Below, in pieces: positions 1-8,776 of a stretch of 64,000 nucleotides of DNA. Where the stretch lies: assembly GCF_023516435.1 (NCBI RefSeq), contig NZ_CP097332.1, positions 2,356,001 through 2,420,000 on the forward strand, read 5' to 3'. Below the pieces are notes generated by a model that was not told where the DNA came from, did not search any database, and saw nothing but the letters and a program-made list of their open reading frames with translations. Numbering within the stretch: the first letter of the stretch is position 1; each line of letters begins with the position of its first letter. Both the position numbers and the translations under genes were made by a program. Source of the stretch: Jatrophihabitans telluris (lineage in GTDB: Bacteria > Actinomycetota > Actinomycetes > Mycobacteriales > Jatrophihabitantaceae).

Positions 1-1006
1 CGCCTCCTGCACCGGCAGCCAGCAGGGCGTGCTGCTGCTCCCCGGCCGCGATGACGTGGATATTCCGCTGGGCGACGTGCCGGTTCAAGGCGGCATCCCA
101 CGGCGGCGTTCCGAGACCGTCGGACGTTTCTTCCCAGATCCGGACGACCAGGCACTCGTGACCCCCGTTGACGAAAGTGGGAATCCAGCCGGTCGGGCAC
201 TTCACGACCGCGTGCGCGCGACCCGATCCCCGGGCGCCCAGGGACACCATCGTCTGTCCGATCAGATTCGCGCTCGAGGGCCCGATACCCAAGGACGGAT
301 CGCACCAGTAGAACTCGACGACCACATTGGGCGCTTGGGCCACCCCGAAGTTCCAGACGTGGGCGTAGATCGTGTTGGGTTGGCCGGCCAAGGCGGTCTG
401 CCCGAGCGCCGGCGGACGGGACGGGGCGACCGCGGGATCGACGCCGGCCAGCAACAGGATGTCCGGGCTTTCCCAGAAGGGCCCGACCACCGGCCGTGCG
501 CCCAGGTCGCCCTGGTTGGCGCGCATGAACAGGAACGGCAGGTACAACTCATTGCGCGGACCGGGCCATTGATTGCCGGGCTTGTCGCCGAAACTGCCGG
601 GAGTCACCGTTGCTCCGGGAACCTCGCCCGTGGACGTTCCGCAGGTGTGGCCGGGACGGTTCGGATTCTTCCAGCCGACCGTGGTTCCATCGCCACCGGA
701 CCCGCCGCCATGGCCACCACCATGACCACCACCATGACCACACCCATGCGCGTCACCATCGCCATGGCCGCAATCCTCATGGCCGTGGCCGCAATCCTCA
801 TGGCCGTGGCCGTGGCGGTTCACGCAGCCGCAGTTCACGCACCGGCAGTGGCCGCAGCGTTCGTCTCCGCCGTGATGAGCGCAGTGGACGGCCGACTCGC
901 ATTCGTGGCAGCGATCGTGATGAACCTGATGCTCGTGATCGTGATCGTGATCGTGATCGTGAAAATGCGACTGGTGTTCGTGATCGCCGTGGTAGCCGTG
1001 GCTCAT
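1..1006 (-). CDS. His/Cys-rich protein with CARDB-like domain (partial at its 3' end)
   Basis: The reading frame starts with ATG at 1006-1004, overlaps the stop of the upstream phospholipase-like gene by 4 bases (ATGA), and stays open to the window edge (about 335 codons, C-terminus missing). Residues 1-110 are extremely rich in His, Asp, Cys and Gly: an HDHDHDHDHEH run, Cys-x2-Cys and Cys-x-Cys groups, two exact HGHEDCG repeats, then a Gly/His linker. This composition suggests binding of several Zn, Ni or Cu ions. The rest reads like a beta-sandwich: NTIYAHVWNFG followed by APNVVVEFYWCDPS is typical of CARDB-type adhesion folds. No signal peptide is visible. The strict coupling implies co-production with the zinc-dependent phospholipase-like protein, so metal supply or buffering is a plausible role, but function is unknown. 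The opposite strand also has a long open frame here (29-1120); I consider it a shadow. Confidence 0.75.
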   Translation of the reverse strand, partial: MSHGYHGDHEHQSHFHDHDHDHDHEHQVHHDRCHECESAVHCAHHGGDERCGHCRCVNCGCVNRHGHGHEDCGHGHEDCGHGDGDAHGCGHGGGHGGGHGGGSGGDGTTVGWKNPNRPGHTCGTSTGEVPGATVTPGSFGDKPGNQWPGPRNELYLPFLFMRANQGDLGARPVVGPFWESPDILLLAGVDPAVAPSRPPALGQTALAGQPNTIYAHVWNFGVAQAPNVVVEFYWCDPSLGIGPSSANLIGQTMVSLGARGSGRAHAVVKCPTGWIPTFVNGGHECLVVRIWEETSDGLGTPPWDAALNRHVAQRNIHVIAAGEQQHALLAAGAGG

Positions 1007-3621
1007 GACGCGCCTCCGCTCTTGCGACGGGCTGTCTTCTTCGCGGCCTTGGCCGCAGTGCCGGCCGCCCCTGCGCGCGGTTTCCGCTCGATCACGATCT
1101 GGTCCGGCGGATCAACGTAGTGCAGCTTCATCGGCGACACCCCGAGGTCCCAGTGCGTCCGGTCCAGCCAGGGGGCGACCTCGGGCTTGTCGTAGGTAAA
1201 GCCGAGATCGGTCGTGCCGGTCTCGTTGCCCCGGATCCAATCCCAGGTCAGGTAGGCGAAACCCCGGTCCGCATCCAGGTTGAACTGCGTCGAATAGCCG
1301 GTCGGATTCGCCAGCTGCCCGATCAGATATGCGGAGAACGGCACCGGGTCGCCCAATGGCGAGCGGCCCTTCAACCGGTCCAGGCCGGTATTGATCATGT
1401 CGGTCTGCCACGGCGTCTGAGCGAGCTCGTAGGCCTGGCGGCGCTCGACATCATGACCGGCGCCCGTGCGGAAGAACACCGCGTCAGGTGTCGTTCCCAC
1501 CGGGTAGGGGCCGGGACGCGTCGGCTTGAAGCTGTGGATCGGCAGCTGCGTCTGCGGATCGATCGCGGCGGGATCGCAGGCCGCTGGGTCGTAGGTCTCG
1601 GTCGGAGTCGGAACATGGACGTTGCCCGTGCCGTCGTCGTGCTCGCTGATGGTCGGATAGGCCCACGGACGGTGGAACTCCCAGTCGTTGAAGGTGCTTC
1701 CGTCCGAGTTGGGTTTGTCCACGTACTGCAGCACCGGATAGTAGGGATAGTTCGGATCGTGAACCGAATGCCCGGTGATGAGGGACGTGTCGGCGTCGAG
1801 GTTGCCGAAGGGGTCCACGGCATCGGCCAGGGCGGCGAGGAAGGCGGCGTCAACGGTGCCGCCGAGGGTGATGAGCGGGAGGTCGATCTCATTGGGCAAC
1901 CGGAGTTCACCGTTGTCGGCGTAACGCTGTTCGCCGTGTGGCAAGAGGAATCCGGTGTGGGCCATGACGTCGTGGGTCTTCACCGCGACGTCCCAGACCT
2001 TCATCGCCAGCTCGTAGAGGGCGAGCCGGATCGGATAGGTCAACGGGCTGAGCGCCATCTTGATCAGGTCACCGAGCAGCTTGATGGCGTCACCGATCTC
2101 CTTGACCAGCCACTCGACCAGAGCCACGAAGACATCGCACAGATCCTCGATCGGGTTACCCGAACTAACCCCGGAGAAGTCCGGTGGCTGGGCGAGGTTG
2201 GTGAAGTCCGACAGCGGAGGGACGATGACGAAGTCCGGCTTGCGGGGCTTCTGAAGTTCCCAGGAGCCGCTGAAGTTCAACTTGTACAGCGTGATCATCA
2301 ACCGGTAGGCCGTGGCGACCTCCCACGGTAGCGGGAACCCGGTCGGCACGGGGAACGACGGCTTGGGCGCGATGCCGTCGATGATCTGCTGGATCGGCCC
2401 GTCGACGCCGTGGCCGGTCACGTCCTTGATGACGCTGGTGATCAGGCCGCTGTCGATCGAGTTCTGGAAGAGATCTCCCTGATAGATGCGTGGATGCGGA
2501 TGATCGGTGAACGTCTCGATCAGGGCCGCGACGATGCCCTCGGCGAGCCAACCCGGCATCTCACCGTCCACGTCGAGGTTCGCGGCATCGGTGTCGGCAT
2601 CGCCGGTGAGCACCGGTCGTTGCTTGCCGTGAGGATCGTCCGGGGTCATCTGCACCATGAACCACAACGCCGACATCGACAGATCCGGGTAATCCGTTGT
2701 CTTTCCCCATGGATCGGTCGGTATCGTGCCGCCGGGTCCGGACTGCTGATAGTTCCATGCGTCGATGTGGTTCTCGATGAGGTGGTGTCGCGTGGGGTGG
2801 TCACGGTACGGGCCACCGCACTGCTCGTTCACGAACGAGTGCGCGATCGTGTCGGTACCGACGTGGACGATGTAGCCCAGCGAGAAGGCCAGGAACTGCT
2901 GGAATCGATCGCCGCCGCCGTCGGATCCGTCGTGCAGCTTTTCCGCCTGACGCACCAGGGCCTGGCAGGTGGCCGAGGTCCGCCGGTAGTGCGTCATGTC
3001 GCTCCAGAGGAAGTTTTCCTCCGGATACCCCTTCGCGACAACGGTGTTCATGTTGCCCCAGATGTCGACGAACGTCGTCAGCTCCTGTTCGCCGATCAGC
3101 TTGATGGCGATGAGTAGTTCTTCCAGCGCCGTCTTGGCCGCGCTGAGGACGCCGCCGGTCAGGTCGTCCGCCAGTTCCCCGACGGCATTGACCACCGGTC
3201 CGATCGTCTGGTTCCAGACCTTGACGAAGTCCTTCCACGCCTTGTCGAGCTTGATGAGGAACCTGATGATCGCGGCCATGGTGGAATCCACCTCGTCCAG
3301 AATGATCAACAGTGGTTCCCAGTCGTTCTCGGCGGCCGCGTCCAGGTAGTAGAACGTCGACAGCGCAAGCATGATCAGGTCCGAACGGGGACCGAGGATG
3401 TCGTTGGACCAGTCCTCGCTGAAGAAGAAGAGATCAGGGCCGATCGCGCCGACTGCGGTGAACTTCTCCCAGTCCCGCATCACCTGTCCACAGAACTCGG
3501 GAGAGTACTGATGGACGGCGGCAGCCCCGGCACCGAGATCGGGCCAGTCGTCGAACTGCCCACTCAGCAGCAGGTCCGAGACCCGGCGCGCGGTGTAGAT
3601 GTGCGTGAAATGACCCGGCAT
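1003..3621 (-). CDS. Zinc-dependent phospholipase C-like protein, large (872 aa)
   Basis: The N-terminus begins directly with a mature-enzyme-like segment (MPGHFTHIYTARRV, then GPDLFFFSEDW near residue 60). Around residues 240-285 there is a His/Asp cluster, SLGYIVHVGTDTIAHSFVN followed by RHHLIENHIDAW. These fit the all-alpha zinc phospholipase C / S1-P1-like family, in which His and Asp side chains hold three zinc ions. The protein is about three times the length of classical bacterial PLC. The middle is helical and hydrophobic-patchy, and the C-terminal third (from about residue 550) has no family I recognise. No signal peptide is seen, unlike secreted PLCs. The ATG at 3621 has AGAGGAG a few bases upstream. 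The next gene starts inside its stop codon, so the two form an operon. Substrate unknown; family call by motif. Confidence 0.75.
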   Translation of the reverse strand: MPGHFTHIYTARRVSDLLLSGQFDDWPDLGAGAAAVHQYSPEFCGQVMRDWEKFTAVGAIGPDLFFFSEDWSNDILGPRSDLIMLALSTFYYLDAAAENDWEPLLIILDEVDSTMAAIIRFLIKLDKAWKDFVKVWNQTIGPVVNAVGELADDLTGGVLSAAKTALEELLIAIKLIGEQELTTFVDIWGNMNTVVAKGYPEENFLWSDMTHYRRTSATCQALVRQAEKLHDGSDGGGDRFQQFLAFSLGYIVHVGTDTIAHSFVNEQCGGPYRDHPTRHHLIENHIDAWNYQQSGPGGTIPTDPWGKTTDYPDLSMSALWFMVQMTPDDPHGKQRPVLTGDADTDAANLDVDGEMPGWLAEGIVAALIETFTDHPHPRIYQGDLFQNSIDSGLITSVIKDVTGHGVDGPIQQIIDGIAPKPSFPVPTGFPLPWEVATAYRLMITLYKLNFSGSWELQKPRKPDFVIVPPLSDFTNLAQPPDFSGVSSGNPIEDLCDVFVALVEWLVKEIGDAIKLLGDLIKMALSPLTYPIRLALYELAMKVWDVAVKTHDVMAHTGFLLPHGEQRYADNGELRLPNEIDLPLITLGGTVDAAFLAALADAVDPFGNLDADTSLITGHSVHDPNYPYYPVLQYVDKPNSDGSTFNDWEFHRPWAYPTISEHDDGTGNVHVPTPTETYDPAACDPAAIDPQTQLPIHSFKPTRPGPYPVGTTPDAVFFRTGAGHDVERRQAYELAQTPWQTDMINTGLDRLKGRSPLGDPVPFSAYLIGQLANPTGYSTQFNLDADRGFAYLTWDWIRGNETGTTDLGFTYDKPEVAPWLDRTHWDLGVSPMKLHYVDPPDQIVIERKPRAGAAGTAAKAAKKTARRKSGGAS

Positions 3622-3745
3622 GGCGACTCCTCTGACGCAGCATGGCCAGCACTGGGCGCCCGGCGAGCGGCTCCCCTGCGCAAGTAGAGCACCGTGTCGC
3701 CTTCGGTGATACCCCTTTGCAGAATTGGGCGAAAGGCCCGATAGT

Positions 3746-4843
3746 TCAGGCTGCGACCACTAATTCGCCGCGTCGCTTCGACTCATACAGAGCCACGTCG
3801 GCCTGTGCGAACAGCTCCGAGGCCGAGCGCTGGTGTGCAGCCGACGTGGCTGTGGCCAGGCCACACGAGGCTCCGAAGCCGACGCCCAACCGGCCGATCT
3901 CGTCAACGGCGGAGCAGGCCGAGGCACTCACCGAATCCAGGTCGTGCTCGGGCACGAGGACGATGAACTCGTCACCACCAACGCGGGCGGCAAGGTTGCC
4001 GGCCAGGCGGTTGAAGTTGGCTTGGATCGCCGTCGCGGCACCCAGGATGAACTCGTCACCGCGGGCGTGGCCGTGGCGGTCGTTGACCCGTTTGAGTCCG
4101 TTGAGGTCGAAGGCGGCGACGTTGACGCGCGTGATCCCACCTTCTCCCAGACTGGTGAAGGCGCGTTGCGCGGCATCGTCGAGGGCACGGCGATTTGCCA
4201 GTCCGGTCATCGGATCGCGATAGGCCAGCTGTTCCAGGGTTTGGATCTGGCGTAACCGGGTCAGGGCACCCTCGACGACGGCGAGGTACACCTGGAGGAA
4301 GTCCTCGGCCTGCGCCGGCAGCAGGTCGTGCAGATCGGCGAAGGTCAAGTAGAGCTCGCCCCACATCCGGCCCTCGACGAGGATCGGGGTCGCGATGGCG
4401 GCCTGTTTGCCCAGCTCGGCCAGCAAGGCCAGCTCGGCCGGATCGGAGTCTGGATCCTCGATCGTCGCGGTCCAGGTGTGATGATCAGAGACGACACCGC
4501 GGAGCTTGAGGAAATTCTGAAGCGTGTACACCTCATCCGTCGGCCATCGTTGCTCGCTCGGACCGAGATCACCGACGTTGATGAGGGTTCGCAACGTGCC
4601 CGTTCCGGGTTCCAGCCGGGACAGCGACACCGTGGATGCTCCGATGCCGTCGAGGATCCGTTCGGCCGAGGTCTCCAGGACGTCCTCGAAGATCGTGGCG
4701 GTGCTCGTCTCGCGAGCCAGAGCCGCCAGGCCAGCGAGCAACTGCTGCTGGCGGCCGACGTCGAGGGACGCACCTCCCACTGGCGGCGGCGATGACAGAG
4801 GCAGCGGGGTGCGACGGGCTTGGCCCACAGTCGCCTCCGCCAT
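3746..4843 (-). CDS. GAF-GGDEF diguanylate cyclase
   Basis: This soluble protein of 365 aa has a GAF-like sensory region (about residues 30-190, with the usual LLAELGKQAAIATPILVEGRMWG strand pattern split here into shorter blocks) and a GGDEF domain (about 200-360). The active-site loop is intact (ARVGGDEFIVLVPE), so it should make c-di-GMP from two GTP. The inhibitory-site Asp (RxxD five residues ahead of GGDEF) is absent: the segment reads RLAGNLAAR, so product inhibition may be weak. The open frame extends further upstream but would then overlap the lipoprotein gene; ATG at 4843 (MAEATVGQ) was chosen because recognisable protein starts there. No membrane segment. The ligand of the GAF domain is unknown. 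A 12-bp palindrome lies at 4928-4939 in the upstream gap. Confidence 0.85.
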   Translation of the reverse strand: MAEATVGQARRTPLPLSSPPPVGGASLDVGRQQQLLAGLAALARETSTATIFEDVLETSAERILDGIGASTVSLSRLEPGTGTLRTLINVGDLGPSEQRWPTDEVYTLQNFLKLRGVVSDHHTWTATIEDPDSDPAELALLAELGKQAAIATPILVEGRMWGELYLTFADLHDLLPAQAEDFLQVYLAVVEGALTRLRQIQTLEQLAYRDPMTGLANRRALDDAAQRAFTSLGEGGITRVNVAAFDLNGLKRVNDRHGHARGDEFILGAATAIQANFNRLAGNLAARVGGDEFIVLVPEHDLDSVSASACSAVDEIGRLGVGFGASCGLATATSAAHQRSASELFAQADVALYESKRRGELVVAA

Positions 4844-4986
4844 GACCTGGTCCGGCTGACTCCGTGTCCATTGTTGGACGGTCAGCGTCCGCCCTACCGA
4901 TCGGCGAACGGGACCCTGAAATGAGTACTTGCCGGCAAGAAGATGAGGCGCCACCAGGCCGGGAGCGCTCTGCCTCGCGCTTGTCG

Positions 4987-5628
4987 CTATGCCGTGACCG
5001 GGTTGGAGTGACCGACGTTGTGGGCGACCGTCCCGCCGGATTCGTTGTTGTTGACGATCGCATCCAGCCAGAACACGTAACTGTGGCCACGGGTCAGGCC
5101 GCTCACCGTCGCGCTGAGCGTAGCCATGCACAGGCCGGTCGGCGCCACGGTCACGACGCGCAGCGCGTTGGCCGCTGACGTCGGGATCGGGCTGTTGGGA
5201 ACGACGATGACGCGCCAGCTCTGAATGACCGGGTCGTAGCTGGAAGGCCACTGGACGGTGGCGACGCCGGCGCTGACCGACACGCCCACCGAAGCCGCGC
5301 TGTGGAAGCTCAGCTGGGCGCTGCACGAGGGACCGGTGCTGGCGGTCGGTGCCGCGATCGGGATCGAGCCGCTGGCCACCGGAGCGGGCGCGGCCGGCGT
5401 GCCCGGCGGCACACTGGACGAGACGGTGGTCAGCACCGGTAATGCCGGCACCGCGGGCCGTCCCGGCACGACCGGCTTCTCCGGCTTTGCGGCCTCGATC
5501 GGTCCGGTCTGGATCACGACTGCCGGTGGCTGGCCGGATACCGACTCATAGGGCTGACACCCCGCCGCCGTCAGGACAGCGGGCATGACCAACACCGATC
5601 CCAGGACCCGGGCTCGGCGGACACGCAT
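4987..5628 (-). CDS. Putative lipoprotein with fibronectin III-like domain
   Basis: A 213-aa exported protein. The N-terminus has an Arg-rich start, a hydrophobic core and a lipobox ending LTAAGC near residue 20, so it should be lipidated and held on the outer face of the membrane. A Pro/Ala/Val-rich stalk follows (about residues 25-95). The C-terminal 115 residues look like a single beta-sandwich domain of fibronectin III type (ATVQWPSS, then VSGLTRGHSYVFWLDA). Two Cys residues (in PSCSAQ and GLCMAT) could form a disulfide. ATG at 5628 is preceded by GGTGAGGGT, which favours it over an upstream start at 5676. The ligand is unknown; a role in cell-surface binding is inference. Confidence 0.7.
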   Translation of the reverse strand: MRVRRARVLGSVLVMPAVLTAAGCQPYESVSGQPPAVVIQTGPIEAAKPEKPVVPGRPAVPALPVLTTVSSSVPPGTPAAPAPVASGSIPIAAPTASTGPSCSAQLSFHSAASVGVSVSAGVATVQWPSSYDPVIQSWRVIVVPNSPIPTSAANALRVVTVAPTGLCMATLSATVSGLTRGHSYVFWLDAIVNNNESGGTVAHNVGHSNPVTA

Positions 5629-5694
5629 ACCCTCACCATCGGCTGGCTCACGGGTTGCCTGAGGCCGAGCAAACACAGTCGGCCGGCACCGCCG

Positions 5695-6591
5695 TCAGGG
5701 TCGCCGCCCCACGGTCACAGTCCGGACTCCCCTGATGTTCAGGCCGCCGCGGTTGGCCAACTCGTCCAGGCCATCCCCGGCTCGGTGGCCCTCGCCCTCG
5801 ATCAGCGCCGCCAGCGCAGCGCGATCCCCATTCTCCAGCGAGGTTCCTGGGCCGGCCGCCAGGCGACGCAACCAGAGCCGCGCGTACTCGGCGGTGCCCG
5901 CTGGGTAAGGCGGCCGGAGGTCGATGGCGAAGGTCCGCTCCCCCAGCACCTGGAAGCCCGCGGAGGTAAGACGAGCCGACCAGTTCGAGCCGAGATGCGG
6001 CAGGTCTTGGGCGTGCTGCCGGCCCAAGGCGGCCAGAACCCTTTCCTCCATGCCCGAAAGGCTGGTATCGGCGACGCCGACCGCGCTGAGTTCTCCGGCC
6101 AGGAAGCGCAGCGGCTGGTCGAATTCCGCGATCGCGAACAGGCCGCCACTGGTGGTCCCTCCGAGCACTTCGGCGAGAAGTCGATCGGGATTCTGCAGGT
6201 GGTGCATGGCCATCGATGCCCAGGTCAGGTCCACCGGACCGATGACCGGCCACCCGGCGTCGAGGTCGGCGTGGAGGGTGCTTATCCGCTCGGCCAGGCC
6301 GAGGGCGCTCGCCTTGGCCCGGAGGTGTTGGAGCATGTCGGCGGACGAATCGATGGCGACGATCTCGGCGTCGGTATGCCGTTGTGCCAGCCCGAGGGCA
6401 CCATTGCCCGACCCTGCACCGAGGTCGACGATCCGCTGCCACCCGCCGGTGCTGGAGCTGATGAACTCCCCGACCCAATCGAGTGCGCTGGACCAGTATT
6501 CAGCCAGGACCGAACCGTCGAGATCGAGCAGGTGCACCAGGGCCGCGTCGTCCTCGGCATGGCCGTGATGTGAGTGATCTGATTCAGACAT
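5695..6591 (-). CDS. Class I SAM-dependent methyltransferase
   Basis: A 298-aa soluble protein. Motif I is clear (IVDLGAGSGNGALGLA, about residues 45-60), followed by the acidic end of strand 2 (EIVAIDSSADML) and a post-I segment (DLTWASMAMHHL). The N-terminus is His-rich (MSESDHSHHGHAEDD). The fold is that of small-molecule methyltransferases related to ubiquinone/trans-aconitate enzymes; the substrate cannot be told. It is transcribed divergently from an XRE-cupin regulator whose start codon sits inside a palindrome 40 bp away, so control by that regulator is likely. ATG at 6591 was chosen because the longer open frame would run into the divergent gene. Confidence 0.85.
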   Translation of the reverse strand: MSESDHSHHGHAEDDAALVHLLDLDGSVLAEYWSSALDWVGEFISSSTGGWQRIVDLGAGSGNGALGLAQRHTDAEIVAIDSSADMLQHLRAKASALGLAERISTLHADLDAGWPVIGPVDLTWASMAMHHLQNPDRLLAEVLGGTTSGGLFAIAEFDQPLRFLAGELSAVGVADTSLSGMEERVLAALGRQHAQDLPHLGSNWSARLTSAGFQVLGERTFAIDLRPPYPAGTAEYARLWLRRLAAGPGTSLENGDRAALAALIEGEGHRAGDGLDELANRGGLNIRGVRTVTVGRRP

Positions 6592-6630
6592 ACTCCAACG
6601 GTAGGCCCTTCGTGCCTGGCACGCATAGAC

Positions 6631-6649
6631 TCTTGCGCATGACGCAAGA
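6631..6649. promoter_or_regulatory. Perfect inverted repeat spanning the start codon of the XRE-cupin gene
   Basis: TCTTGCG-CATGA-CGCAAGA: 7-bp perfect arms with a 5-bp centre, and the ATG (6639-6641) lies in the centre. TAGACT at 6626-6631 fits a -10 box and ends 7 bases before the ATG, which would give a leaderless mRNA. A protein bound here would block both transcription and the divergent methyltransferase promoter. The natural candidate is the XRE-cupin protein itself. Confidence 0.6.
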
Positions 6650-7229
6650 AGCGGATCTCGACGCGGTGATCCGGGCACGGATCCGTAGTCTGCGTTCGGC
6701 TCGAGGCTGGTCACTGGACGCGCTGGCGGCTCGGTGCCACCTCAGTCCCTCGACGCTGAGCCGGATCGAGACCGGGCATCGCCGGATCTCACTCGATCAA
6801 CTCGTGCCGATCGCACGTGCGTTGGGTTCTACCCTTGACCAGCTGGTCGAATCGGCCGACGACGAGGACGTGGTCATCCGTCCGCGACGCGACCGCGCCC
6901 ACGGGGCGACGACGTGGCTGCTGTCCCGTGAGGACACCGCTCAGGGCCTCACGGTGGCCAAGATGCGGATCACATCCAGGACGCGCCGCCGCGAATTGCG
7001 CGTCCACCCTGGACGGGACTGGTTTACGGTGCTGTCCGGCACGGCCCGTTTGCAGTTGGGTGCACGCACCATCCTGGTGGAGCAGGGCCAGGCCGCTCAG
7101 TTCTCGACCATGACCCCGCATGCGATCACGGCGCACGGCGGACCGGTGGAGATTCTGACGATCCTCGATCGGAATGGACAGCATGCCCACCTCGAAGCGG
7201 TCGATCTGACTCCCGACGGCAGTCGTTGA
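6639..7229 (+). CDS. XRE-family regulator with C-terminal cupin domain
   Basis: A 196-aa regulator. Residues 10-70 are a Cro/CI helix-turn-helix (LDALAARCHLSPSTLSRIETGHR is the classic helix 2-helix 3 pattern, here in two blocks). Residues 110-185 form a cupin beta-barrel (HPGRDWFTVLSGTARL, then TPHAITAHGG), which usually senses a small molecule. ATG at 6639 gives MTQEADLD and lies within a palindrome, suggesting a leaderless, autoregulated transcript. It is divergent from the methyltransferase gene and probably controls it. The effector is unknown. An upstream in-frame start at 6483 would overlap the divergent gene and was rejected. Confidence 0.88.
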   Translation: MTQEADLDAVIRARIRSLRSARGWSLDALAARCHLSPSTLSRIETGHRRISLDQLVPIARALGSTLDQLVESADDEDVVIRPRRDRAHGATTWLLSREDTAQGLTVAKMRITSRTRRRELRVHPGRDWFTVLSGTARLQLGARTILVEQGQAAQFSTMTPHAITAHGGPVEILTILDRNGQHAHLEAVDLTPDGSR

Positions 7230-7240
7230 CGAAGGGTGGG

Positions 7241-8662
7241 TCAGCGCGCTGCGGTGCCGGTCGGCGCCGAGCCGACGTCGTTGAGGTACTGCTCGTCCAA
7301 ACGTCGCATCTCGGCCGAGATCTGGGCGACCAGTGCTGGGGAAAGCCCGACGAATTCGGTGCCCAGCTCGACTGACCTCGCCCCGTACTGAACCCGCACG
7401 ACGCGGGCTCGCACCGAGCGCAGCGCACCGTCGAGGGTCAGCTCGACCGTGAGGTGATCACCCTTGACGACGCGAATCGTCGAGGGCAGGCCGAGTCGGG
7501 CACCGCCCTCACCGATGTCTAGCTGCAACGCCTCGATCCGGGCGTCGCCGAGCTGGACGGCACATGTCTCCAGGGTCGGGAACCGCTCGTGACGGCGCTG
7601 CTCGAGGGCGTCGGCGAGTTCGCCCAAGCCTTGCACTCGCTCCAGGCTGGCTTGCATTGCCGTGTCGAGGCTGCGCACGACGTCGTGCTGGGCCTGAGCG
7701 ACCGAGCGCAGCGACTCCGAGGCCTCGTCGATACCGCCGATGCCGCTGGCCATACTGGTGATCGTGGAGGCGACGTTGCCGGCGTGCTCTTCCAGATCGG
7801 TGATGGTGCTGAAGATTTCCTCGGTGCTGGCCGCGGTCATCGCCGCCAGGTTCTTGACCTCACTGGCCACGACCTTGAAGCCTCGACCCGCCTCCCCGGC
7901 GCGGGCCGCCTCGATCGTTGCGTTGAGCGCGAGCAGCTTGGTCTGGTCGGCGACGCTGGCGATGAGCGTGGCCATCCGAGTGACCGAGGCCAAGGATCCC
8001 GCCAACGCGGTCACGACCCGGTCGGCGCTACGGGAGTGCTCGACGACGGATCGCGTGAGGGCGTCCGCGGCGGCCACCTTCTCCTCGATCGTGCTGGCGG
8101 CATCGCGCACGGCCGCGACCTGCACCAGCACCGCGGACATCTCCGAGGTCACCGTGGTCGTGGAGTCGTCGATGACCTGCTGAGCCCGCAGGCGAGACTG
8201 CTTCTCCGCGGTCCGTTGCTGGACGAAGGCGCGACGGAATGCGTCCTCACGATCGGCCAGCGACGTGCGCGCAGCGATCCGCGTGGTCTGCAGCTCGGCC
8301 CGCATCGACTCGACTTCGACGGCCAGGCGACCGAGATCATGCCGGCCGGCGAGCACGGGTACGTCGCCCTCGGCGTCACTGCGGAGATCACGCAGGGCCG
8401 CGGACAGCAGCTTGAGGTCGTAACGGTCGGCCAGGACGGTGCCCACCGCGAACCACGCACTCGCGGCCAGGCCGGCGCCGATCAGCAGGAGCGCACGACC
8501 GGACGGCGTGCGACCGCCGGCGTCGTACAGGCCTGCGGCGGCCACGGCCAGGAACGCAGCGAGTAGGACGAAGCGACCCATGGAGCCGTACCTCCGGGCC
8601 ATGCCGGATGCCGGGCGGAGCCAGGCGGGCTCGGCTCGGTGGAGGTCCTCGGATCGGGACAC
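7241..8662 (-). CDS. Membrane MCP-type signalling protein with C-terminal PilZ domain
   Basis: A 473-aa protein. Two N-terminal membrane segments flank a very short outer loop (about residues 30-80), so there is almost no periplasmic sensor. A long helical region leads into the methyl-accepting signalling hairpin ([20 protein letters not shown], then [15 protein letters not shown]). The last 100 residues are a PilZ domain with RRHER (RxxxR) and DIGEGG (the D/NxSxxG motif with Gly for Ser), which together bind c-di-GMP. The output is therefore predicted to depend on c-di-GMP. No cheA, cheW or cheR is in the window. GTG at 8662 is preceded by GAGGGA at the right distance; the ORF is open to 8911 but that part covers a tandem repeat. 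Confidence 0.85.
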   Translation of the reverse strand: MSRSEDLHRAEPAWLRPASGMARRYGSMGRFVLLAAFLAVAAAGLYDAGGRTPSGRALLLIGAGLAASAWFAVGTVLADRYDLKLLSAALRDLRSDAEGDVPVLAGRHDLGRLAVEVESMRAELQTTRIAARTSLADREDAFRRAFVQQRTAEKQSRLRAQQVIDDSTTTVTSEMSAVLVQVAAVRDAASTIEEKVAAADALTRSVVEHSRSADRVVTALAGSLASVTRMATLIASVADQTKLLALNATIEAARAGEAGRGFKVVASEVKNLAAMTAASTEEIFSTITDLEEHAGNVASTITSMASGIGGIDEASESLRSVAQAQHDVVRSLDTAMQASLERVQGLGELADALEQRRHERFPTLETCAVQLGDARIEALQLDIGEGGARLGLPSTIRVVKGDHLTVELTLDGALRSVRARVVRVQYGARSVELGTEFVGLSPALVAQISAEMRRLDEQYLNDVGSAPTGTAAR

Positions 8663-8776
8663 GGATAATTCCCTCGTCGACGGTGGGCCGGCGACGCGAA
8701 CGCGCCGTGGGAGGGCAGCTAGCCGCCCCACAACCCATATCGACACCCTGGTGCGGGAGTTGAGTCCGGTTTCGAC

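Noticed and set aside
29-1120. Plus-strand open frame of 363 codons at the left end
   Set aside because: Its translation is low-complexity and Met/Val/Thr-rich from reading the His-codon repeats on the wrong strand; the minus strand has a coupled start and a structured CARDB-like domain.
1003-3621. Idea that the phospholipase-like gene belongs to a contractile-injection or toxin cluster
   Set aside because: No sheath, baseplate or immunity-like gene is present on the visible side; the left flank is outside the window.
4928-4939. 12-bp palindrome CTTGCCGGCAAG upstream of the GAF-GGDEF gene
   Set aside because: Short GC-rich palindromes are expected by chance in this genome, and there is no regulator gene or second copy nearby.
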